A stretch of DNA of 32,926 bases from an uncultured Candidatus Saccharibacteria bacterium (GTDB lineage: Bacteria > Patescibacteria > Saccharimonadia > Saccharimonadales > JACDBH01): the NCBI GenBank assembly GCA_946479835.1, contig CAMLHD010000006.1:1-32926 (forward strand), written 5' to 3'. Both the position numbers and the translations under genes were made by a program. Below are positions 20,554 to 27,841 of the stretch, piece after piece. The stretch's first letter is position 1; every line of letters begins with the position of its first letter. Below the pieces are notes generated by a model. It did not search any database and was not told the origin of the DNA. It was given only the letters and a program-made list of their open reading frames with translations.

Positions 20554-22320
20554 ATGCCGGCTCACAATAAAGACATCGGTGCGTTTCTGCATGGAAAAGG
20601 CGCAACTTTCCGTGTTTGGGCGCCTTTTGCCAAAGGCGTGGCGGTCAGCGGCGCCTTCAATAACTGGGGCCGCGATGCTCTTGAATCAGAAAACAACGGT
20701 TATTGGTCGGGTGAGATCAAGCATGCAGAACCTGGCCAAGAATACAAATTCGTTATTACAACCGACAGCGGCGAGGTCTTCCGCAACGACCCGCGCAGCC
20801 TCCAGCTTACGACCAACCAGGGCAACTCGGTGCTTGTCGACCCAAGCTTTGACTGGGGCGACGACAAGTTCGAGCTGCCGTCTTTCAATAAGCAGGTAAT
20901 CATGGAGCTGCACGTTGGCACCTTCAACCGCCCCGACCCATCGGTTTCCGGCACTTTTGCCAGTGTGAGCGAAAAACTCGATTACCTGGCGGAGCTTGGT
21001 GTCAACATGATCGAACTGATGCCGATCGGCAGCATGCCGGACGACCGCGGCTGGGGCTATGCCACCGATTACATTTATGCTGTCGAGAGCCTTTATGGCG
21101 GCCGGCGCGAGCTGCTGGAGCTGGTACGGGCGGCCCACCAAAAAGGCATCGGCGTGATATTGGACGTGGTCTACAACCATTTCGGTCCGGGTGCCGGGCT
21201 GGATCTTTGGCAGTTCGACGGCTGGAGCCAGGACGGTATGGGCGGCATCTATTTTTATAACGATTGGCGGGCCGAGACGCCGTGGGGTCAGACTCGCCCG
21301 GACTTTGGCCGCCAGGAAGTCCGGCAATACATCACCGATAACGTAAGAATGTGGCTGAGCGAGTGCCGCATCGACGGGCTGCGGCTCGATTCGACGATAT
21401 ACTTACGCAACGTCAAAGGCCATAACAATGATCCCGGCAATGATATTCCCGACGGCTGGAGCATGCTGCAGGACATCACGTCGGTCGCCAAAAAAATCAA
21501 GCCGGGAGCAATATTGATTGCCGAGGATTCGTCAGGCAACGACTACATCACCAAAAAGCGCGAAGACGGCGGCGCCGGTTTTTCGGCCCAGTGGGAAGTG
21601 ACGTTTCCGCATACGTTGCGCGACGCTTTGGGCGTAGTACATGACGGCGACCGCAACATTTTCGGTATCTGCGACCTAATGAAACGCTATTACAACGGCG
21701 ACGCGTTCCAACGGATCATTTACAGCGATTCGCATGATTCAGACGCCAACGGCTCGCAGCGCCTCAGCGAAGAAATTTCGCCGGGTGAAGCCGGCAGTAT
21801 CTTTGCCCGCAAGCGCTCGTTGTTGGCGGCCGGCATCGTACTGACGGCGCCCGGCATTCCTATGTTGTTCCAGGGCCAGGAATTCCTGCAGGAAGGTTAT
21901 TTCAACGATTGGCAGGCGCTTGATTGGGATCGCGCCGAAAAGTTCAAAGGCATCGTAACCGCGCACAAGCACCTTATAGATCTGCGCAAAAACGCTCACG
22001 GCAATACTGCCGGACTTGCCGGCCATAGCTTCAATATCTTGCACTGCGACAACGACAACAAGCTGCTGGCCTACCACCGCTGGGACAAAGGCGGCAAAGG
22101 CGACGATGTGGTGGCGATACTTAATTTCAGTAACCGCGAACTCGAAGATTATAAGCTGCCGCTGCCAAAAGACGGAGCTTGGAAGGTGCGCTTCAACAGC
22201 GGCTGGCACGGTTACAGCCCGGACTTCAAAGATCAGGACTCTCCGGATATTAGTGCTGATCACGGCCAGGGCACTGTCCGGCTGGCTCCGTATTCGCTGC
22301 TTATATTGTCACAGGATTGA
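20554..22320 (+). CDS. GH13 alpha-glucan branching-enzyme-like protein
   Basis: This 588-residue cytoplasmic enzyme has an N-terminal CBM48-like beta domain (about 10-100, GATFRVWAPFAKGVAVSGAFNNW), then a GH13 catalytic barrel. Conserved regions: DVVYNHFGP (region I), GLRLDSTI with nucleophile Asp279, IAEDSSG with acid/base Glu324, and SDSHD with Asp395. A small all-beta C-terminal domain follows (about 500-588). The layout matches 1,4-alpha-glucan branching enzymes or related trehalohydrolases; branching is favoured by GYATDYIYAVESLYGG and PMLFQGQEF, but specificity is inferred. With the GH63-like enzyme it suggests intracellular glucan or sugar storage. Confidence 0.85.
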   Translation: MPAHNKDIGAFLHGKGATFRVWAPFAKGVAVSGAFNNWGRDALESENNGYWSGEIKHAEPGQEYKFVITTDSGEVFRNDPRSLQLTTNQGNSVLVDPSFDWGDDKFELPSFNKQVIMELHVGTFNRPDPSVSGTFASVSEKLDYLAELGVNMIELMPIGSMPDDRGWGYATDYIYAVESLYGGRRELLELVRAAHQKGIGVILDVVYNHFGPGAGLDLWQFDGWSQDGMGGIYFYNDWRAETPWGQTRPDFGRQEVRQYITDNVRMWLSECRIDGLRLDSTIYLRNVKGHNNDPGNDIPDGWSMLQDITSVAKKIKPGAILIAEDSSGNDYITKKREDGGAGFSAQWEVTFPHTLRDALGVVHDGDRNIFGICDLMKRYYNGDAFQRIIYSDSHDSDANGSQRLSEEISPGEAGSIFARKRSLLAAGIVLTAPGIPMLFQGQEFLQEGYFNDWQALDWDRAEKFKGIVTAHKHLIDLRKNAHGNTAGLAGHSFNILHCDNDNKLLAYHRWDKGGKGDDVVAILNFSNRELEDYKLPLPKDGAWKVRFNSGWHGYSPDFKDQDSPDISADHGQGTVRLAPYSLLILSQD

Positions 22321-22323
22321 TTT

Positions 22324-22339
22324 TGTAAGCTTTTTGACA
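22324..22339. promoter_or_regulatory. Weak CRP-type site upstream of a small gene
   Basis: TGTAA-N6-TGACA differs from TGTAA-N6-TTACA at one base. It lies about 60 bp before the 71-codon gene at 22390 and is followed by TTAAGCTTA (22360-22368). Confidence 0.3.
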
Positions 22340-22389
22340 GCAGTTACCGGTAATTCCGGTTAAGCTTATGACACTAACATGGGGGTTTT

Positions 22390-22605
22390 ATGCCCACGCG
22401 ATTTATGATCGGAGGCGATGAGGATCCGCTGTCCAGGGCCGAACAGCGTGAGTGGGACCGGATCCAGTTCGAAGCAATCATAGCGCCGTACGTCGGCAAT
22501 GCATTGTTCAGTCCGGAGCGCATCCGGGCCGAAATGAGCCTTGTCGATCAGGTTTTCGTATCGTTTGATCTGCCCGATGACAACCAGGACAAGCCTTTCG
22601 GCTGA
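22390..22605 (+). CDS. 71-residue acidic protein of unknown function
   Basis: A small soluble acidic protein with a helical centre (RAEQREWDRIQFEAIIAPYV, ERIRAEMSLVDQVFVSF) and an acidic disordered tail. I recognise no family. A GGGGG run lies 6 nt before the ATG. It lies between the GH13 gene and a response regulator. A weak CRP-type site lies upstream. Confidence 0.55.
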   Translation: MPTRFMIGGDEDPLSRAEQREWDRIQFEAIIAPYVGNALFSPERIRAEMSLVDQVFVSFDLPDDNQDKPFG

Positions 22606-22637
22606 ATTTGCGGCTAGTTAGCATCAGTCTAATGCGT

Positions 22638-22643
22638 TACAAT
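22638..22643 (+). promoter_or_regulatory. -10 box of the second response-regulator gene
   Basis: TACAAT ends 10 nt before the ATG at 22654 and no ribosome site is visible, consistent with a very short or absent leader. Confidence 0.45.
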
Positions 22644-22653
22644 CGGAAGCATT

Positions 22654-23187
22654 ATGACGAATCCGGGCCTGCCGCAAAAAATCGTAATCGTTGAAGATAA
22701 TGCTGCCCTATCGGATGTTTATAAGACCCGCATGGAGCTGCTGGGCTACCGAGTTTTTGCAGCCTATGACGGCGTGCAAGCTTTGTCGGTAATCGAACGA
22801 GAGCTGCCAGACCTGGTACTGCTCGACCTGATGGTGCCTAAACTGGCCGGCGATCAGATTCTGGAACAAATGCGCGAATCGGACTGGGGCAAGCACATCA
22901 AAGTAGTTATCATTTCAAACCTGAACGAAGCCGACGCACCGGCCGGGCTTAGGAACTTAGGTATAGAAGCCTATGCTGTCAAAGCCAACCTTTCCAACGA
23001 TCAGCTGGATGAACTCGTGGACGCGATCTTAAAGCCTGCCAACCAGGCCGAAGACGTGCTTTTGAGCAGAGATGATTCTCCCCAACTGGAAACCGCCCCG
23101 CCGGGTACCATTCCCCACCCTAGGCCAAGCAACGATCCGTACAGCGGCACCAGTCAAGAAAATATCCCGCCTGAACATCAGCAATAA
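22654..23187 (+). CDS. Response regulator with disordered tail
   Basis: This 177-residue protein consists of a receiver domain (1-128) plus a Pro/Ser/Asp-rich tail. The acidic pocket is VIVEDN, the phospho-acceptor is Asp58 in DLVLLDLMVP, the switch Ser is in VIISNLNE and the conserved Lys is in YAVKANLS. No output domain is present. It is an orphan: no kinase gene is adjacent, so it may share the histidine kinase at 7978 or another kinase elsewhere. It is 12 nt from the DUF998 gene. Confidence 0.9.
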   Translation: MTNPGLPQKIVIVEDNAALSDVYKTRMELLGYRVFAAYDGVQALSVIERELPDLVLLDLMVPKLAGDQILEQMRESDWGKHIKVVIISNLNEADAPAGLRNLGIEAYAVKANLSNDQLDELVDAILKPANQAEDVLLSRDDSPQLETAPPGTIPHPRPSNDPYSGTSQENIPPEHQQ

Positions 23188-23199
23188 GCTCTGGTCTTT

Positions 23200-23868
23200 A
23201 TGAAACCCGCCGTTTCTAAGAAAATAAAGACCTTCACCAATCATCATCCCTATGTCGGGCCGGCGTTTTGGATACTCAGCGTCCAATATTTCATAATCCA
23301 AATTATTGTCGCAAAAGCCTGGAGCGCGCCTTACAGCCTTAAGCATCACGCCATCAGCGACTTAGGCAACACCGCTTGCGGGCCTTATTTTGAACGCTTC
23401 GTCTGCTCGCCTTTGCATAACCTGATGAATATGTCTTTCGTAATCCTAGGCCTGACCATTACGATAGGTAGCGCGCTGATATATTACGGCTTCAGGCGTA
23501 CCCGGCTTTCTTATCTTGGTTTCAGCTTCATGGCGCTGGCCGGCATCGGCACTATTTTCGTCGGCGCTTTTCCGGAAAACAGCGTCGGTTTTATGCACTC
23601 TTTGGGCGCGATCATGCCGTTTATATTCGGAAATTTATCGATGATAATACTCGGTTGGTCGCTTGATATGCCAAAGAACCTCAAGAATTTTACGATTCTT
23701 TTTGGCGTCATCAGCTTGATTGCTTTAGGCTTTTTGGCCAGCCGCAATTACCTTACTTTGGGATTCGGCGGCATGGAGCGCATAGTCGCCTATCCGCAGA
23801 CTTTTTGGATGATAGTTTTTGGCGTCTATGTCTCAGCCCACCGCTACCGCGAAAACCGTTCGTCCTAA
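23200..23868 (+). CDS. DUF998 family membrane protein
   Basis: This 222-residue integral membrane protein has six predicted helices. DUF998 marks are HHAISDLGNTACG after the first helix, LHNLMNMSFVILGLTI, FVGAFPENS and MHSLGAIMPFIFGNLS. The family is widespread and uncharacterised; its polar residues in helices suggest a small-molecule or ion role. It is likely in an operon with the upstream response regulator. It ends 3 nt from the convergent sugar dehydrogenase gene. Confidence 0.85.
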   Translation: MKPAVSKKIKTFTNHHPYVGPAFWILSVQYFIIQIIVAKAWSAPYSLKHHAISDLGNTACGPYFERFVCSPLHNLMNMSFVILGLTITIGSALIYYGFRRTRLSYLGFSFMALAGIGTIFVGAFPENSVGFMHSLGAIMPFIFGNLSMIILGWSLDMPKNLKNFTILFGVISLIALGFLASRNYLTLGFGGMERIVAYPQTFWMIVFGVYVSAHRYRENRSS

Positions 23869-23871
23869 AAT

Positions 23872-25281
23872 TTAGTGATCGACTTCGATTCTGTAAATGT
23901 TGCCGGAAAGTATAGCGGCGTAGATATCGCCGTCTTGGTCCTCGCCAAAAGCGACTAGGCTGCCGAATGGAAAACCGGTCTCGATGGTCTCGGTCTTGGT
24001 CCAGCTGCCATTCAGATTTTTCTTTAAGTACCACAGATCGGATGTGCAATAATCGCCGAACACGTAAGTGCCGTCGAATTCAGGACTGTTTATGCCGCGG
24101 TAAATATAGCCGCCCGTGACCGAGCAGCCCCCGGAGCGGTCGTACTCATGAATTGGCATGGTGAACTGGCTGGCATTGTTGCAGCCTGAGTTGCCGCCAA
24201 AGTTGAACTCATGAGTGCCTTCATAACAGCGCCAGCCGAAATTCAGGCCTTTTGTTCCAGCCGGAGCTAAGTCTATTTCTTCCCAGGCATTCTGGCCTAC
24301 ATCGCCGATAAACATGTCGCCCGTACGCTTGTCGAAACTGAACCGCCATGGGTTGCGCAGGCCGTAATGCCAGATTTCCTGCTTGCGGCCGGCCTGACCT
24401 ATGAAAGGATTGTCTGGCGGCACCTGATAGCGCTGTGATGCCGAAGAATTACGCACATCCAGCCTGAGGATCTTGCCTAAGTATGAATTGAGGCACTGTC
24501 CGTTGCCATAAGAGCAGATACGGGTGTTATTGTCACCGCCGCCGCCCTCGTCACCGATGGAAATGTACAAGTTGCCGTCGGGGCCGAACTGCAGTCCGCC
24601 GCCGTTATGGTTGGTGTTCAGGTGTTCGATGCCTATAATTACCAGCTCAGAATTCGGATCGGCCACGTTGGGATTGCTGCTGCTCCGAGTGTAGCGGGCA
24701 ATTACCAGATCGCCTGGCGTAATGTTCTCGCCATTATAGACACCGTGGTTGATGTTGCTCACATAATAGACATAAAAATACCCATTCTGAGCGTAGTTGG
24801 GATCAAAGGCCAGTCCAAGCAATCCCTGCTCGCCGCCGTACAATACTTTGGAGCGCAGATCCAGGAACACGCTGCTCGACACATCACCGTCGTCCTTGTT
24901 GGAAATGAATATCCGGCCCTGCTGGCCGACGATGAACAGCCGGTTGTCGCCAGCCACGCCACTGTCGACCACATCGACCGCGCCGTTAGCGCCCCGCGCC
25001 ACTCTGGTAAGCGAGGTATTGACCTCCACCGGGGGATTGAAACCGAAGGAAACATAATGTCCGCAAGCCGTGTTCGGATGATCATGGCCGATGAAGGCAT
25101 CGCCGGTCAGCGGCGTATCTTCGCAGACGTCAAACTCCACGATTGGCGCGCTTTGAGCGCCGAGCTTAAGGATGCCGAAAGCCAGAACCAAAGTTGCTAC
25201 AGCGAGAACCGCTCGGCCGCTCGAACCGCGTTGAAAAAACTTTTTTACACGGCTGATATTTTTCTTGATCTTTACCGGCAT
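23872..25281 (-). CDS. Exported PQQ-type sugar/aldose dehydrogenase-like protein
   Basis: This 469-residue protein has an N-terminal helix (about 22-40, GRAVLAVATLVLAFGILKLG) and a six-bladed beta-propeller of the glucose/sorbosone dehydrogenase family (PF07995). Family motifs: GLLGLAFDPNYAQNGYFYVYYV, NTNHNGGGLQFGPDGNLYIS, GDEGGGGDN, LRNPWRFSFDKRTGDMFIGDVGQNAWEEI. These proteins oxidise sugars with bound PQQ, but related propellers lack cofactor, and no PQQ biosynthesis is visible here. Six or more cysteines suggest disulfides. The gap to the upstream gene is 21 nt and no ribosome site is visible, suggesting coupling. Confidence 0.85.
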   Translation of the reverse strand: MPVKIKKNISRVKKFFQRGSSGRAVLAVATLVLAFGILKLGAQSAPIVEFDVCEDTPLTGDAFIGHDHPNTACGHYVSFGFNPPVEVNTSLTRVARGANGAVDVVDSGVAGDNRLFIVGQQGRIFISNKDDGDVSSSVFLDLRSKVLYGGEQGLLGLAFDPNYAQNGYFYVYYVSNINHGVYNGENITPGDLVIARYTRSSSNPNVADPNSELVIIGIEHLNTNHNGGGLQFGPDGNLYISIGDEGGGGDNNTRICSYGNGQCLNSYLGKILRLDVRNSSASQRYQVPPDNPFIGQAGRKQEIWHYGLRNPWRFSFDKRTGDMFIGDVGQNAWEEIDLAPAGTKGLNFGWRCYEGTHEFNFGGNSGCNNASQFTMPIHEYDRSGGCSVTGGYIYRGINSPEFDGTYVFGDYCTSDLWYLKKNLNGSWTKTETIETGFPFGSLVAFGEDQDGDIYAAILSGNIYRIEVDH

Positions 25282-25302
25282 AATATCTTTGCTTGTTTCA
25301 TC

Positions 25303-26481
25303 TTATTGTAGTTTCATGATCGCGTTTGGCAAAACCGAGTTGCCGCAGTCCCAGGTCCAGCTAAAGAAAATATTGCGGCTCGGGGAATATATGACTCCCG
25401 CCGGAAATGAGAACGGAAGATTCGCCCCAAACGGCGTCCACGACGATCCGTTGTTGCCGGATATCATCAGAGCGTTTCCACCGACTGATACCAATCTGCC
25501 GTCGGGCAGCTCGACCGGATCAACTTCGCCCCTAAGCCCGCCGCCTACCCTGCTCCAGGTAACCCCATTGTCGGTAGACCTCACTACGCCGTCACCGGTA
25601 GACCAGTAAATATTGCCGTTGGATGCCCTTAACGGCGCCTTGGCCGGGCCTTCGGAACTGACCTGCTGCCATGACACACCACCGTTCGTGGTCCGGAATA
25701 TTCCGGTGGAGCCTCCGGCCCAGCTGGCAGCCGAGTTAACAATGTAGGTCTGTGAATCGATTATGAGCGGAAACGTAGTGAAGTTGGTACCGGAAATGCC
25801 GCCGCCTATATTAGTCCAGGTTTGCCCGCCGTTAGTCGATTTATAAACCGTTCTTGACTGCTCATGACCGCCGGCTAGCAAAGTCTGGCGGCTGGGGTCC
25901 GTAAAGTCCACGCTGATGCCGTCGTTGTGTTCAATGTTGCCCAAGCGCTGGAACGTACTGCCGCCATCGGTTGTCTTATATATGCCTGGGCCATAGATCC
26001 CCGCCACCCAGAATATATCCGGATTCAAAGGATCGTAAACGATATGATTTGGCCGGTTGTTAATGGCCGCCGAGCCGCTGCCCGTACCCAAAGCCGACCA
26101 GCTGGCTCCCCCGTTAGTGCTGGCATAGAGGCCCCGGCGCGCTACTCCGGCGATAATCTTATCCCGGCCCGGAACCTGTGAAAGCAAGGTCAGGTTGCCG
26201 CACTCGGACGGCAGATTCGCCAGGTTGTTCGTGGAATTGGTCCAGCTGCCAGGAGACGGCAAAACTATGCCGGCTTGGCCGAACGAAACAGCCTGTCCGT
26301 TAGCCGCCAGAGAATCGCTTATTACTGCGGCCTGGCCGCTCAACGTACTTTGTTCGGCGTTTATGATCACCCATATCGCCGCCACATTGCCAGTATTGAT
26401 AAGTAGAAAAAGCAGCGCCAGTGCCGCGGCAAAGACTCTTAGCATGCGGCTATTTGCGGTCCTAAGGAAACGCAGGGTCAT
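25303..26481 (-). CDS. Exported Asp-box (BNR) beta-propeller protein
   Basis: This 392-residue protein has an N-terminal signal/anchor helix (about 14-38) and a propeller with six Asp-box motifs (S/T-x-D/N-x-G-x-T/S-W): YASTNGGASWSAL, YKTTDGGSTFQRL, YKSTNGGQTWTNI, FRTTNGGVSWQQV, VRSTDNGVTWSRV, ISGNNGSSWTPF. This fold occurs in sialidases, sortilins and YCF48-like repair factors; none of the sialidase catalytic residues stands out, so binding or structural function is more likely. It is directly upstream of the sugar-dehydrogenase-like propeller. A -10 TATCAT ends 10 nt before the ATG (leaderless). Confidence 0.8.
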   Translation of the reverse strand: MTLRFLRTANSRMLRVFAAALALLFLLINTGNVAAIWVIINAEQSTLSGQAAVISDSLAANGQAVSFGQAGIVLPSPGSWTNSTNNLANLPSECGNLTLLSQVPGRDKIIAGVARRGLYASTNGGASWSALGTGSGSAAINNRPNHIVYDPLNPDIFWVAGIYGPGIYKTTDGGSTFQRLGNIEHNDGISVDFTDPSRQTLLAGGHEQSRTVYKSTNGGQTWTNIGGGISGTNFTTFPLIIDSQTYIVNSAASWAGGSTGIFRTTNGGVSWQQVSSEGPAKAPLRASNGNIYWSTGDGVVRSTDNGVTWSRVGGGLRGEVDPVELPDGRLVSVGGNALMISGNNGSSWTPFGANLPFSFPAGVIYSPSRNIFFSWTWDCGNSVLPNAIMKLQ

Positions 26482-26491
26482 ATTACCGCTT

Positions 26492-26497
26492 ATGATA
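26492..26497 (-). promoter_or_regulatory. -10 box of the Asp-box protein gene
   Basis: TATCAT on the minus strand ends 10 nt before the ATG at 26481, with a TTGTTA-like -35 about 16 bp further upstream. The transcript leader would be 3-4 nt. Confidence 0.45.
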
Positions 26498-26571
26498 TAG
26501 CAATCTCAAGAGATAACAAATTTTGGCGTCGGACAGGTTTTAGATATTTGAAAATAGTTTTTGATTTTCAA

Positions 26572-26587
26572 TGTAACAACCTTCACA
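26572..26587. promoter_or_regulatory. CRP/FNR-type site upstream of the DUF6325/SHOCT operon
   Basis: TGTAA-N6-TCACA, a near-perfect dyad. Its centre (26579.5) is 29.5 bp before a -10-like TAATAA (26609-26614), exactly the class II activator spacing (-41.5). No -35 is recognisable, as expected for an activator-dependent promoter. Confidence 0.55.
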
Positions 26588-26638
26588 GAAAACTTTGCCC
26601 TCAGCACGTAATAATTAAGTTACTAAGGAGGGTGGGAT

Positions 26639-27046
26639 ATGCGGGGACCAATAGATTTTATAGTAGTAGGCTTCAAGGGAGCTAAGTTCGACGGCAGCAT
26701 ACTTAAGGCGCTGGCGGACGCCATTAATAAGGGAGTCATCGAGCTTATTGCTCTTTCGGTGGTCAGCAAGAACAAGAAGGGCGAAGTAACCATGCTCGAC
26801 ATTACGAACGCCGACGACAAATATCTGATCGAGCTTAACAACTCCTCCGGCGGCAATAATGAGCTTATCTCAAAAGAAGACATAGCCGAGGTATCCGAGC
26901 TAATGGAGGAAGACACTGCCGCCGGCCTGCTGATTATCGAGCATCTTTGGGCCAGGCCGCTTAAAGAAGCCATCCAAAACGCTAAGGGATATCTGGTGGC
27001 CGACGGACGCATCCATCCGGAAGCCGCCGCAACATTAACTAGTTAA
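26639..27046 (+). CDS. DUF6325 family protein
   Basis: This 135-residue soluble protein has the family pattern MRGPIDFIVVGFKGAKFDGSI, KGVIELIALSVVSKNKKGEV, EELMEEDTAAGLLIIEHLWA and AKGYLVADGRIHPEAAATL. DUF6325 proteins are widespread in actinobacteria and CPR, have no known biochemical activity and are usually beside a SHOCT-domain gene, as here. An AAGGAGGG-type ribosome site precedes the ATG. A CRP-type site lies 50-67 bp upstream, so stress induction is plausible. Confidence 0.82.
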   Translation: MRGPIDFIVVGFKGAKFDGSILKALADAINKGVIELIALSVVSKNKKGEVTMLDITNADDKYLIELNNSSGGNNELISKEDIAEVSELMEEDTAAGLLIIEHLWARPLKEAIQNAKGYLVADGRIHPEAAATLTS

Positions 27047-27057
27047 AGGAGGAAGAT

Positions 27058-27321
27058 ATGCCAGGATTATTACGAGGCATGGCGCGTACCGCAGTTATCG
27101 CCGGTACCGCAACCGCCGTTTCAAACCGGGTCTCGCGCCGACAAGCCAGGCGCTGGGCAGCCGAAGAAGAATATCAGCAGCCTATGGATGAGCAGTCCAT
27201 GGCGCAGGACGAAACCGACGACCAGTTCGCCCAATTGGAAAAACTCGGCCAACTGCGCGACCAAGGCATTTTGACCGACCAGGAATTCGACGCCAAGAAG
27301 AAGCAAATCCTGGGCTTATAG
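27058..27321 (+). CDS. SHOCT domain protein
   Basis: This 87-residue protein has an N-terminal short hydrophobic/basic stretch (RGMARTAVIAGTATAVSNRVS), a Gln/Asp linker and the C-terminal SHOCT motif LEKLGQLRDQGILTDQEFDAKKKQILGL. SHOCT is a short oligomerisation or binding tail found in small membrane-associated proteins. It follows DUF6325 by 11 nt with an AAAGGAGG site. The pair forms a conserved-looking operon. Its stop is 3 nt from the convergent coiled-coil gene. Confidence 0.85.
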   Translation: MPGLLRGMARTAVIAGTATAVSNRVSRRQARRWAAEEEYQQPMDEQSMAQDETDDQFAQLEKLGQLRDQGILTDQEFDAKKKQILGL

Positions 27322-27324
27322 CCC

Positions 27325-27696
27325 CTATTGGGCCGGAGGGGTAGCGTTGGCTTCTTCTAGCTGCTCTTCCAGCTCGGCTATTTTCTGAGTCTGCTGCTGG
27401 ATAGTAGTTTTAAGCTCTGCGTTTTCCGCCTGCAAAGATTCCAGTGTCTGCTGTCCCTCTTCGATTGATTCCTGGCTCTCATCCAACTCATTGTTTATAA
27501 CGGTCTTGGCTTCATCAAGTTCCTGCTGTAAGTCCTGTACTCTCTCGTCAACCTTGGCTTCCAAATCCGACTGGGCGGCGTTAGCGCCCATCGTATAACC
27601 GATGCCACCAGCGACCAGCAAGCCAATAATGATCAGCAATATCAGTACCGGCCTAGTAATGCCCTTTTCATTACCAGGCAAATCATTGTTTTTCAT
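27325..27696 (-). CDS. Membrane-anchored coiled-coil protein
   Basis: This 123-residue protein has a cytoplasmic N-terminus, one helix (about 16-36, PVLILLIIIGLLVAGGIGY) and a 75-residue extracytoplasmic heptad coiled coil rich in E/Q/L, ending in a Pro/Ala tail. GGAGGGA precedes the ATG at normal spacing. It is not a recognised family. A spacer, sensor or tether between membrane and wall is a reasonable guess. A TTGTAA-like dyad lies about 50 bp upstream. Confidence 0.7.
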   Translation of the reverse strand: MKNNDLPGNEKGITRPVLILLIIIGLLVAGGIGYTMGANAAQSDLEAKVDERVQDLQQELDEAKTVINNELDESQESIEEGQQTLESLQAENAELKTTIQQQTQKIAELEEQLEEANATPPAQ

Positions 27697-27745
27697 AAGT
27701 TCCCTCCTTAATATTCACAACTGTATACCCATTGCTAAAAAGTTA

Positions 27746-27763
27746 TTGTAATCTAGGCTACAA
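27746..27763. promoter_or_regulatory. CRP-type site upstream of the coiled-coil gene
   Basis: TTGTAA-N6-CTACAA (dyad with one mismatch) lies between the divergent genes at 27696 and 27842. Relative to the minus strand it precedes a TATACA/TACAGT -10-like sequence by about 28-30 bp. Confidence 0.45.
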
Positions 27764-27776
27764 GCATTTTCTTATT

Positions 27777-27805
27777 AAACGATAAATATATATTGCAAAA
27801 CGATA
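27777..27805 (+). promoter_or_regulatory. Direct-repeat operator candidate for the HTH regulator
   Basis: AAACGATA occurs twice (27777-27784 and 27798-27805), starts 21 bp apart (two helical turns), flanking the -35 of the promoter for the DUF2975/HTH operon. Autoregulation by the HTH protein encoded in that operon is the natural hypothesis. Confidence 0.45.
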
Positions 27806-27821
27806 TATACTGTGCTATAAC
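27793..27821 (+). promoter_or_regulatory. Promoter of the DUF2975-HTH operon
   Basis: TTGCAA (27793-27798), a 17-bp spacer and TATAAC (27816-27821), about 20 bp before the ATG at 27842. Confidence 0.6.
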
Positions 27822-27841
27822 AGAGGCAATAATAAACAGGA

